Source of the DNA: an uncultured Bacteroidales bacterium
Lineage (GTDB): Bacteria; Bacteroidota; Bacteroidia; Bacteroidales; Marinilabiliaceae
Reading direction: 5' to 3'
Length of the DNA stretch: 11,280 bases
Assembly: GCA_934725785.1 (NCBI GenBank)
Contig: CAKVCS010000024.1
Coordinates: forward strand, 1 to 11,280
Shown here: piece after piece, positions 1 to 6,520 of the stretch
How the letters are laid out: every line of letters starts with the position of its first letter
Position numbering within the stretch: the first letter of the stretch is position 1
Position numbers and translations under genes: made by a program
Notes under the pieces: generated by a model
Database searches by the model: none
What the model was told of the DNA's origin: nothing
What the model saw: only the letters and a program-made list of their open reading frames with translations

Positions 1-730
1 CCTTTATCTTGCTCTCGATATATTTGGGGTCGACGTCTCCCACCACTATGATGCCTTGCAGGTCCGGGCGGTACCACTTGTGGTAATAGTCGCGGATGGC
101 CTCGTAGGGGAAGTTGTTTACGACGGCGGTGTCGCCAATCACGTCGCGCACGGCATATCTGGTGCCGGGCATGGTGTTGGCGTTGTGGGCGAAATACATG
201 CGCCTGCTGGCCGAAGCCCTCGTGCGCCACTCCTCGCGTATCACGCCCCTCTCTTTGTCTATCTCGTCTCCCGCCAGGGTTATGAACCCGCTCCAGTCGT
301 GCAGCACGAGCAGCGCGCTGTCCACAATGGCCTTGTCCGCGGTCGGGACGGCGGACAGGTTATACACGGTCTCGTCGAGGCTGGTGAACGCGTTAATGTT
401 CTCGCCGAAGCGGACGCCCACGCGCTCGAGGAAGTTGATGACGCCCTTGTCCGGGAAGTTCTTGGTGCCGTTGAAGGCCATGTGCTCGAGGAAGTGGGCA
501 AGCCCGTCTTGATTGTCCTCCTCAAGGATGGCGCCAACTTTCTGGGCAATGTAGAACTCGGCCGTCTGCTTGGGCAGCTCGTTGTGGCGTATCACGTAAG
601 TCAGGCCGTTGGGTAGCCGACCTACCAGCACCGCGGTGTCCGGCGTGAGCGGGGTCAGCGGTTGGGCCGTGGCCGGCGCTAATGCCGACATCCCGCACGC
701 CATGCACAAGATGCGCGAAAAAAGTCTCAT
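1..730 (-). CDS. M16 family zinc metallopeptidase (insulinase/pitrilysin-like), N-terminal part only
   Basis: About 243 codons are visible from the ATG at 730-728 to the window edge; the gene runs off the left end. Residues 1-22 look like a signal peptide (start MRLFSRIL, then a hydrophobic run ending ATAQ), so the enzyme is probably exported to the periplasm or envelope. The inverted zinc motif HxxEH is intact as HFLEH (H79, E82, H83) and is followed by MAFNGT, typical of M16 proteases. Downstream, EIDKERGVIREEW (about residues 156-168) holds glutamates E160 and E167, which match the region of the third zinc ligand. The segment RYAVRDVIGD and the closing WYRPDLQGIIVVGDVDP are also family hallmarks. 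Bacteroidetes M16 proteins are often about 900-residue two-domain enzymes; only the active N-terminal domain can be judged here. The substrate is unknown. The gene is divergent from the DUF2167 gene. Confidence 0.93.
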   Translation of the reverse strand, partial: MRLFSRILCMACGMSALAPATAQPLTPLTPDTAVLVGRLPNGLTYVIRHNELPKQTAEFYIAQKVGAILEEDNQDGLAHFLEHMAFNGTKNFPDKGVINFLERVGVRFGENINAFTSLDETVYNLSAVPTADKAIVDSALLVLHDWSGFITLAGDEIDKERGVIREEWRTRASASRRMYFAHNANTMPGTRYAVRDVIGDTAVVNNFPYEAIRDYYHKWYRPDLQGIIVVGDVDPKYIESKIK

Positions 731-800
731 TGTCTTCTGCTTTGGAAATAGTTTAATGTTGTTTGCCTATCTGCCGCCCTTTTCGTGCGGACATCTGTCG

Positions 801-808
801 CAAATTTA
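801..808 (-). promoter_or_regulatory. Putative Bacteroidetes -7 box for the M16 protease gene
   Basis: Read on the minus strand, this is TAAATTTG, an exact match to the TAnnTTTG element of Bacteroidetes promoters. It lies 70 nt upstream of the protease ATG. I find no good TTTG -33 element at the expected distance, so the call rests on one box and its position in a divergent intergenic region. Confidence 0.4.
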
Positions 809-913
809 AAATTTTGGATGGGATGTTGTATCGTCCTCACCACATACCGCATCCTTTGACGTCTCTTTACTTGGCGGGGTAGCCCGTCCGCAATTTTTAC
901 AGCGACCCTTTCC

Positions 914-952
914 GGCTAAAAAAAAAACGTAACTTCGAATCTGTTTTTAGCC
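914..952 (+). repeat. Inverted repeat GGCTAAAAA ... TTTTTAGCC before the DUF2167 gene
   Basis: Two perfect 9-bp arms (914-922 and 944-952) flank a 21-nt spacer and end 15 nt before the ATG at 968. The spacer holds TAACTTCG (930-937), one mismatch from the TAnnTTTG -7 box, so the arms may be operator half-sites around a promoter; arm centres are 30 bp apart, close to three helical turns. The repeat could instead form an AT-rich stem in the leader RNA. It is not a good terminator for the minus-strand gene, which starts upstream of it and runs away from it. Confidence 0.5.
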
Positions 953-967
953 AAATAAGACTCAGAA

Positions 968-1981
968 ATGAAAAAAATCCTGATTGCCACAGCCCTCATC
1001 GTGGCGTTTTCCGCTTTCAGCCTCTTTGCGGCTCGGGCCGCTGGCGGCGTGGAAGTCGTGGGCGATATTGACGCTCCCGATGAGGCCGAGGAGGACACCT
1101 CCGATTTTGATATTGACGCTTTCGTGTCGACAGACTCCGTCTCAGGGCTGTCTGGCCGTGTCGGACGAATAGGCGGCGACAGCCACGCCTGCGTGGACGT
1201 GCCTGCCGACATGGTGCTCCTCGATTCGATTGATGCGCGCCGCCTCCTCGAGCTCTACTGGGGCAATGTCGAGGACTCCCTCGTCCTCGGAGCCCTCGTC
1301 CCGGCCACGGACACGCTGCTGATGGACGTGTCCGTGGCCTACGTCCTCTACTCCAATCAGGACGGCTACGTGAAAGACGAGGATGCCGCGGATATAGATT
1401 ATGACGACCTGCTCGCCAGCCTGCAAGAGCAGACGGACGCGGTGAGCGGAGAGATGAGCAAACTCGGATTTCCCGAGCAAAGCCTGGTGGGCTGGGCCAA
1501 AGACCCGGCCTACGACTCCAGTCGCAAGATACTACGGTGGGCCAAGCACATCCGCTTCAAATATGACGACGGCCAGGAGAATAACGTCCTCAACTACGAT
1601 GTCCGAATCCTTGGGCGCAGGGGCTTCGTGACGCTCCAAGCCGTTGCCGACATTGCCGACGCCGACGCCGTCATCGCCAAGGGAGACTACCTCGCCTCGC
1701 TCGTGGCTTTCGACGACGGGTACGGCTACGCCGACTACGACGCAGCCACCGATGCCGTGTCGGACTACACCATAGGCGGACTCGTGGCCGGCACGGCCTT
1801 GCTCGCCAAGACCGGCGTCCTCGCCAAGATTGGACTCTTCCTGCTCAAGGCTTGGAAAGTCATCCTTCTCGCTGTGGCGGCGGCGGGAGGCATCATAGCC
1901 AAGCTGCTGAGGAGAAAGAAAGGGAAAGAAGAGAAAGGTGAGGATGGCGACGCCAGCTCGCCTGCCAAGACACAAGAGTAG
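968..1981 (+). CDS. DUF2167 family membrane-anchored protein
   Basis: This 337-residue protein begins with a signal peptide or signal anchor (MKKILIATALIVAFSAFSLF). A strongly acidic linker follows (about residues 34-50). The body fits the DUF2167 family: a segment VDVPADMVLLDSIDARRLLE (about 76-95), the motif GWAKDPAYD (175-183) followed by LRWAKHIRF (189-197), and LNYDVRILGRRGFVTL (208-223). The C-terminus has a hydrophobic stretch (about 286-311) and then a basic and acidic tail rich in K and E, so the bulk of the protein probably lies outside the cytoplasm with a short cytoplasmic tail. The start at 968 is the only one that gives the signal sequence; a run of A precedes it and there is no Shine-Dalgarno box. 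The biochemical function of the family is not known to me. It is transcribed alone: a divergent gene precedes it and a strong terminator follows. Confidence 0.88.
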   Translation: MKKILIATALIVAFSAFSLFAARAAGGVEVVGDIDAPDEAEEDTSDFDIDAFVSTDSVSGLSGRVGRIGGDSHACVDVPADMVLLDSIDARRLLELYWGNVEDSLVLGALVPATDTLLMDVSVAYVLYSNQDGYVKDEDAADIDYDDLLASLQEQTDAVSGEMSKLGFPEQSLVGWAKDPAYDSSRKILRWAKHIRFKYDDGQENNVLNYDVRILGRRGFVTLQAVADIADADAVIAKGDYLASLVAFDDGYGYADYDAATDAVSDYTIGGLVAGTALLAKTGVLAKIGLFLLKAWKVILLAVAAAGGIIAKLLRRKKGKEEKGEDGDASSPAKTQE

Positions 1982-2006
1982 CAGCCGCCCGGCTGTGAGG
2001 CTGCGC

Positions 2007-2048
2007 AAGGCCTCCCCCCCTTGCCGATTGAGGGGGGAGGCCTTTTTT
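2007..2048 (+). terminator. Strong intrinsic terminator after the DUF2167 gene
   Basis: Left arm AAGGCCTCCCCCC (2007-2019) pairs perfectly over 13 bp with GGGGGGAGGCCTT (2032-2044) across a 12-nt loop, and the stem runs straight into a six-T tract (2043-2048). It lies 26 nt past the stop codon and separates this gene from the arginine operon. Confidence 0.95.
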
Positions 2049-2069
2049 CCGTTTTATGTTATATTTAAG

Positions 2070-2101
2070 TTTGAGAAAGCAGCAGCGAGATGTTATTTTT
2101 G
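2070..2101 (+). promoter_or_regulatory. Promoter of the argB operon
   Basis: TTTG at 2070-2073 and TATTTTTG at 2094-2101 are exact matches to the Bacteroidetes -33 (TTTG) and -7 (TAnnTTTG) elements, with a 20-nt spacer. Transcription would start near 2106-2110, giving a leader of about 20-25 nt before the argB ATG at 2131. A second -7-like box, TAAGTTTG (2066-2073), overlaps the -33 element and may be an alternative weaker start. Confidence 0.72.
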
Positions 2102-2116
2102 CGTTGCAAAAATAAC
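2092..2116 (+). promoter_or_regulatory. Putative operator: 11-bp inverted repeat over the argB -7 box
   Basis: GTTATTTTTGC (2092-2102) and GCAAAAATAAC (2106-2116) form a perfect 11-bp inverted repeat around a 3-nt centre (GTT). The left arm contains the -7 element, and the right arm covers the likely transcription start, so a bound protein would block RNA polymerase. The position in front of arginine genes suggests an ArgR-type repressor site. That identity is inferred: the repeat does not clearly match the Escherichia coli ARG box, and I cannot compare it with other promoters of this genome. Confidence 0.6.
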
Positions 2117-2130
2117 GCATTGTAAAAACG

Positions 2131-2916
2131 ATGGAACTCACTATAGTAAAAGTCGGCGGCGGCGTGGTGGAGGAGCAAAGCTCCCTCTCCGCACTGCTCG
2201 ACGGCTTCGCTTCGCTCGAGGGGGCCAAGGCCCTCGTGCATGGCGGCGGACGCTCCGCCACGAAGCTCTCTGAAAAGTTGGGCGTCGAGGCCCGGATGGT
2301 TGAGGGGCGGCGCGTGACGGATGCCGAGACCCTACGCATCGTCACGATGGTCTATGCCGGCCTCGTCAATAAGAACATAGTGGCGCAGCTCCAGGCGCGC
2401 GGAGTCAACGCCATGGGCTTCACGGGCGCCGACCTCGGGGTCATCCTCTCGGCCAAGAGGCCACCCAAGAGGATGTCCGACGGGCAGGTGGTCGACTTCG
2501 GCTTCGTAGGCGACGTCAAGGAGGTCCACACGGATGTGCTCGCCAGCCTGATTGAGAAAGGCGCGGTGCCCGTCATGTCCCCCATAACGCACGATGGCGC
2601 CGGTAACCTCTTGAACACCAACGCCGACACCATAGCCAGCGAGCTCGCCCGCGCCATGGCCCGCGCGTGCGGCGTGCGGCTCGTCTTCTGCTTCGAGAAG
2701 CCCGGCGTCCTGCTCGACGCCAATGACGACAGCACTGTCATAAGCGAGCTCGACTACGAGACCTTCAAGGAATACCAGGCCTCCGGCGTAGTGGCCGCGG
2801 GCATGATACCCAAGCTGGACAACGGCTTCGAGGCCCTGAGGCAGGGGGTGGGCAGCGTTGTCATAACCAACGTGCAGGGCCTTAAGACCGGCCTCGGCAC
2901 AACGCTCAGGCTATGA
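2131..2916 (+). CDS. argB: N-acetylglutamate kinase (probably acting on N-succinylglutamate)
   Basis: This 261-residue protein has the full ArgB layout of the amino-acid kinase family. The phosphate-binding start is KVGGGVV (7-13, K7) and the second glycine loop is VHGGG (36-40). GRRVTD (59-64) is the substrate-arginine segment, LLNTNADTIASELA (160-173) binds substrate and metal, and GMIPKLDN (224-231) carries the conserved lysine K228. Length matches the usual 255-300 residues. The enzyme phosphorylates the gamma-carboxylate of N-acylglutamate, the second step of arginine synthesis, in the cytoplasm. In Bacteroides fragilis the transcarbamylase uses N-succinylornithine, so the acyl group here may be succinyl; this is inferred from phylum, not read from the sequence. 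It is first in the operon, and its TGA overlaps the argE ATG by 4 nt (ATGA), which suggests translational coupling. Confidence 0.95.
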   Translation: MELTIVKVGGGVVEEQSSLSALLDGFASLEGAKALVHGGGRSATKLSEKLGVEARMVEGRRVTDAETLRIVTMVYAGLVNKNIVAQLQARGVNAMGFTGADLGVILSAKRPPKRMSDGQVVDFGFVGDVKEVHTDVLASLIEKGAVPVMSPITHDGAGNLLNTNADTIASELARAMARACGVRLVFCFEKPGVLLDANDDSTVISELDYETFKEYQASGVVAAGMIPKLDNGFEALRQGVGSVVITNVQGLKTGLGTTLRL

Positions 2917-4004
2917 ACGAGCACCTTCTCTCACGCCTGACGGAGGAGTCCATCGGGCTGCTCAAGCGGATGATTGCCATCCCGTCCGTCAGCCGAGACG
3001 AGGCCGCCGTGGCCGACATGCTGCAAGGGCAGCTCGCCGAGTGGGGGCTGCCCGTCAACCGCAAGGGGAACAACCTGTGGGTGCGCGAGCAGGCGTGCGC
3101 CGAGGGGCTGCCCGTCGTCCTGCTCAACTCTCACATAGACACGGTAAAGCCCGCCGCAGGCTACACCAGGGACCCTTTCCTGCCACAGGTTGATGGCGGA
3201 CGCCTCTACGGCCTCGGAAGCAATGACGCCGGCGGACCGCTCGTGAGCCTCCTCGCCCTCTTCCGCTACCTTTGCGCAAGCGCGGCCGACCGCAGGTTCT
3301 CGCTTTTATTCGCGGCCTCGGCCGAGGAGGAGGTCAGCGGCCGAGGAGGGCTGGAGAGTATAATCCCCGAGCTCGGACCGGTGAACCTCGCCATAGTCGG
3401 CGAGCCGACGGGCATGCAGCCCGCCGTGGCCGAGAAAGGCCTCATGGTGCTCGACTGCACCGCCCTCGGCAAGAGCGGGCACGCAGCGCGCGGCGAGGGC
3501 GTCAACGCCATATACCAGGCGCTGCCCGCCATCGAGTGGTTCCGCTCGCACACGTTCGACCGCGTCAGCCAGTTTCTCGGCCCTGTCAAGACAACGGTGA
3601 CGCAGATAGAGGCCGGCACGCAGCACAACGTCGTCCCGGACTCATGCCGTTTCGTGGTCGACGTGCGCGTCAACGAGCTATACTCCAACCCGGAGCTGCT
3701 CGCCCTCATCAAAAAGGGCTGCCCGCAGGCCCAGATGCCCATATCCATCCACGAGCGGAGCACGCGGCTCGGCAGCTCGTCCATACCCATGGGCCACCCG
3801 ATTGTAAGACGGGCCCTCGAACTCGGCCTCAAGCCTTTCGGCTCGCCGACAATGAGCGACCAGGCCCTCATGCCGTTCACCTCCATCAAGATTGGCCCGG
3901 GGCAGTCCGCGCGCTCCCACACGGCGGACGAGTTCATCGGGCTCGATGAGATTCGCGACGGGGTCCGGACATACGTCAACCTGCTCGACGGGCTGGCGCT
4001 GTAG
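2913..4004 (+). CDS. argE: M20 family N-acyl-L-ornithine deacylase (acetylornithine deacetylase, ArgE type)
   Basis: This 363-residue M20 zinc hydrolase has all metal and catalytic positions visible. HIDTVKP gives H74 and D76; GSNDAGG supplies the bridging D105; EEEVSG supplies the catalytic E139 and metal ligand E140. EPTG supplies E164 and SHTADEF supplies H336. The lid domain lies between, with KSGHAARGEGVNAI (187-200). It removes the acyl group from N-acylornithine to give ornithine. Position between argB and argH makes an arginine role far more likely than dipeptidase or DapE activity. If the lineage uses succinylated intermediates, as B. fragilis does, the true reaction is desuccinylation; this cannot be decided from sequence alone. 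The start is fixed by the 4-nt overlap with argB, and a 62-nt gap without a convincing promoter or terminator leads to argH. Confidence 0.9.
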   Translation: MNEHLLSRLTEESIGLLKRMIAIPSVSRDEAAVADMLQGQLAEWGLPVNRKGNNLWVREQACAEGLPVVLLNSHIDTVKPAAGYTRDPFLPQVDGGRLYGLGSNDAGGPLVSLLALFRYLCASAADRRFSLLFAASAEEEVSGRGGLESIIPELGPVNLAIVGEPTGMQPAVAEKGLMVLDCTALGKSGHAARGEGVNAIYQALPAIEWFRSHTFDRVSQFLGPVKTTVTQIEAGTQHNVVPDSCRFVVDVRVNELYSNPELLALIKKGCPQAQMPISIHERSTRLGSSSIPMGHPIVRRALELGLKPFGSPTMSDQALMPFTSIKIGPGQSARSHTADEFIGLDEIRDGVRTYVNLLDGLAL

Positions 4005-4066
4005 GGCGACGCACTTCACTGTCGAAAATAAACATATCATAAGACACTAATCTCACACCCGAAAAC

Positions 4067-5398
4067 ATGAAGCTTTGGGATAAAGGATATTCAGAGGACG
4101 AGAGGATTGACAAGTTCACGGTAGGCAAAGACCGGGAGCTCGACCTCCACCTCGCCCCGTTCGACGTCTTGGGCACCATGGCCCACATAACCATGCTCGA
4201 GACCATCGGCCTCATAGGCCACGACGAGCTCCCCGTGCTCCTGGCCGAGCTCAAGGAGATTTACAAGGCCACGCAAGACGGATCTTTCGTCATCGAGGAC
4301 GACATCGAGGACGTCCACTCGCAAGTCGAGCTCATGCTCACTCGCAAACTCGGAGACCTCGGCAAGAAGGTGCACAGCGGCCGGTCAAGAAACGACCAGG
4401 TGCTGCTCGACCTCAAGCTCTACATCCGCTACCAGATTGAGGACCTCTCGAAGCACCTCTCCAAACTCTTTGACACCCTCCAGGAGCAGAGCGAGAAGTA
4501 CAAGGACGTACTCATTCCGGGCTACACGCACCTCCAGGTGGCCATGCCATCCTCTTTCGGCCTATGGTTCGGAGCCTACGCCGAGAGCCTCACGGACGAT
4601 ATGACACTGCTCGCCGCCGCGTGGGACGTGGCCAACCAGAACCCGCTCGGGGCGGCTGCGGGCTACGGCAGCTCTTTCCCGCTCAACCGCACGCTCACAA
4701 CCAGGCTGCTCGGCTTCTCCGACCTGGCCTACAACGTGGTCTACGCCCAGATGGGCCGTGGCAAGACGGAACGCATCGTCTCTTTCGCGCTCGCGTCAAT
4801 AGCCGAGACGATAGGCAGACTGGCGTTCGACGGATGCCTCTTCACAAGCCAGAACTTCGGCTTCATACACCTGCCGAAGCAGATGACGACGGGGAGCTCC
4901 ATCATGCCCCACAAGAAGAACCCCGACGTCTTCGAGCTCGTCCGCGCGCATTGCAACAAGATTCAGGGCGCGCCAAACACCATCCGCCTCATATCGGGCA
5001 ATTTGCCCAGCGGATATTTCCGCGACATGCAGATAATAAAGGAGGTCTTCATCCCGCTCTTTGACGAGATAAAGGACTGCATTGACATAACCGCCTACGC
5101 CATAGAGAACATCGAGGTGGAGCGCGACGTCATGAAAGACCCTAAGTACAAGTACGCGTTCTCTGTCGAGGAGGTTAACCGCAGGGCCCTGGCGGGCACC
5201 CCTTTCCGCGACGCCTACAGGCAGGTCGGCATGGAGATCGAGGCCGGGCAGTTCGACTTCAACGGAGAGCTGCGCCACACTCACGAGGGCAGCATCGGGA
5301 ACCTCTGCAACGACCGGATCCGCGCCAAGATGGACCGGATCCGCGGCCGCTTCACGTTTGGCGAGGTCAACAAGGCGCTCGACGACCTGTTGCGATGA
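4067..5398 (+). CDS. argH: Argininosuccinate lyase
   Basis: This 443-residue member of the fumarase/aspartase superfamily splits argininosuccinate into arginine and fumarate, the last step of arginine synthesis. Visible motifs are VHSGRSRNDQV (102-112), the catalytic-histidine segment PGYTHLQ (151-157, H155), and the superfamily signature GSSIMPHKKNPD (276-287) with the catalytic serine loop. H282 stands where many ArgH proteins have Q (MPQKKNP). Length is close to the 455-470 residues common in the family. The start MKLWDKGY is typical for ArgH and is preceded by an A-rich stretch (gaaaac). The stop overlaps the next ATG as ATGA, so the following lipoprotein gene is likely co-translated. argG, argC, argD and the transcarbamylase gene are not in the window. 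Confidence 0.97.
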   Translation: MKLWDKGYSEDERIDKFTVGKDRELDLHLAPFDVLGTMAHITMLETIGLIGHDELPVLLAELKEIYKATQDGSFVIEDDIEDVHSQVELMLTRKLGDLGKKVHSGRSRNDQVLLDLKLYIRYQIEDLSKHLSKLFDTLQEQSEKYKDVLIPGYTHLQVAMPSSFGLWFGAYAESLTDDMTLLAAAWDVANQNPLGAAAGYGSSFPLNRTLTTRLLGFSDLAYNVVYAQMGRGKTERIVSFALASIAETIGRLAFDGCLFTSQNFGFIHLPKQMTTGSSIMPHKKNPDVFELVRAHCNKIQGAPNTIRLISGNLPSGYFRDMQIIKEVFIPLFDEIKDCIDITAYAIENIEVERDVMKDPKYKYAFSVEEVNRRALAGTPFRDAYRQVGMEIEAGQFDFNGELRHTHEGSIGNLCNDRIRAKMDRIRGRFTFGEVNKALDDLLR

Positions 5399-6453
5399 TG
5401 CCCCGTCTGCCTATGCGCCGCGCCAGCCTCGCTGCCGCCTGCGCCGTGGCCATGCCCCTTTGCTCTTGCGGCCATGCGCCCGAATACGCGGGGAGGGTCA
5501 TCGTGGATCTTAACCGCACGGCGTGCGGCGAGGCGCGTCTCTCGTCCGTGTTGGCCGACAGCGGACGGGAGGCTCTGCTCCGCCCCGACGTCAATGGCGT
5601 ATACTCTTTCGTGTCGGACACTTTACCGGCCGACATATATGTGCTCTCAATAGACTCCGTCCACCGCCTGCCGATTGTCGTCAGCCCCGGGCGAGGGCAG
5701 AAAGTGTGTGGCACTCTGCGCGAGTGGGGCTCCCTGTCTACGTCCGATGCGGAGACCGCGGCCGCGCTTGCCGCTGAGCGGCTGCGCTTGCGGCTCAGCG
5801 CCGCTCGCGACACCTCGCTCCCTGCCGCGGCACTGGCCACCTCCGACGGGCGACGCCGCGCGGCGGATAGCCTCATGTCCGTCCGGGCCTCCGCCCGTGT
5901 CGAGGCGGACATGCTCTTGCGAGGCTTGGCCGACACGTCTCTCGCCTCGCTGCCCATTCTGAGCCTTCCCGGCATCTATGCCGCCGACTCTGACAATCAG
6001 ATGCTCTTGCGGCGCATGACGGCTCTCGCCGGGCGTTTCCCCGGGGTCAGCGTCCTGTCTTCGCGCCGCGATTTCCTCGGCAGCGTATCCCGCCTCAACG
6101 GCTTGCGCCGCAGGTATTCGGCGGGAGAGCCGTGGCCTGACTTCCTCTTCGTCTCGGCGGCGGGCGACTCCCTGTCGGCGGCCGATGTGGCGGGCAAGCC
6201 TGTGGCTCTCGCCCTGCTGGCCGACTCGGTTTCGACTCCCGCCAAGTCGGCGGCGAGGGTGGGGCGGATAGCCGCCAGCGGGGTCAGGGTGCTGATAGAG
6301 GCCGCGGACTCCGAGGCTGCGCCAGCTGCCAGGAACATCGTCTTCGGCAGGTTCGAGCGCCTCGAGCTTAAGCGTGATTTGGAAATGTTCCGACCAGCCA
6401 TAGTCTCGTGCGGCAAAGACGGGACCGTGGATGGTCTCACGATTGACAAATAG
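5395..6453 (+). CDS. Putative lipoprotein with degenerate thioredoxin-like C-terminal domain
   Basis: I do not recognise this 352-residue protein as a named family. The N-terminus (MMPRLPMRRASLAAACAVAM, then PLCSC) looks like a lipoprotein signal with the lipidated cysteine at C25 (LCSC) or possibly C23. Residues about 33-110 resemble the beta-rich DUF4369-type domain found before TlpA-like domains in Bacteroidetes, and 120-240 are mostly helical. From about 246 (PWPDFLFVSAAGDSLSAADV, then GKPV) the sequence aligns by eye with the thioredoxin-like domain of the next gene, but where the CxxC should be it reads VSTP (279-282). The equivalent of the cis-proline loop is FRPAIVSCGKDG (332-343). 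It is therefore probably redox-inactive. Three starts are possible (5395, 5398, 5413); 5395 gives the ATGA overlap with argH, which favours coupling. Base composition is even richer in GC than the neighbours. Confidence 0.72.
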   Translation: MMPRLPMRRASLAAACAVAMPLCSCGHAPEYAGRVIVDLNRTACGEARLSSVLADSGREALLRPDVNGVYSFVSDTLPADIYVLSIDSVHRLPIVVSPGRGQKVCGTLREWGSLSTSDAETAAALAAERLRLRLSAARDTSLPAAALATSDGRRRAADSLMSVRASARVEADMLLRGLADTSLASLPILSLPGIYAADSDNQMLLRRMTALAGRFPGVSVLSSRRDFLGSVSRLNGLRRRYSAGEPWPDFLFVSAAGDSLSAADVAGKPVALALLADSVSTPAKSAARVGRIAASGVRVLIEAADSEAAPAARNIVFGRFERLELKRDLEMFRPAIVSCGKDGTVDGLTIDK

Positions 6454-6473
6454 GCGCGGCTTGACTATCTTTG
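6442..6473 (+). promoter_or_regulatory. Promoter for the second thioredoxin-like lipoprotein gene
   Basis: ATTG (6442-6445, one mismatch from TTTG) and TATCTTTG (6466-6473, exact TAnnTTTG) are separated by 20 nt. The -33 element lies in the last codons of the upstream gene and the -7 element just past its stop. Transcription would begin near 6480, leaving a leader of about 40 nt, and this decides the start at 6521 over the more upstream in-frame ATG at 6431. Confidence 0.68.
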
Positions 6474-6520
6474 CGCGCTTTATTTCTTTGTTAACGCTTC
6501 ATCTTCTTCCTATGTGCATC

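Noticed and set aside
56..616. Long open frame on the plus strand opposite the M16 gene
   Set aside because: The minus-strand frame has a signal peptide and the HFLEH zinc motif; the plus-strand product (rich in V, G, H, E) is the mirror of GC-rich codons with no family signature.
3272..3949. 225-codon plus-strand frame inside argE
   Set aside because: An Arg/Pro/Ala-rich out-of-frame shadow; argE in the other frame has every M20 metal ligand.
4005..4066. Separate promoter for argH
   Set aside because: The 62-nt gap has no TAnnTTTG box and no terminator before it; co-transcription with argB-argE is simpler.
6431..6520. ATG at 6431 as the start of the second lipoprotein
   Set aside because: It overlaps the upstream gene, precedes the promoter boxes and would hide the lipoprotein signal that starts at 6521.
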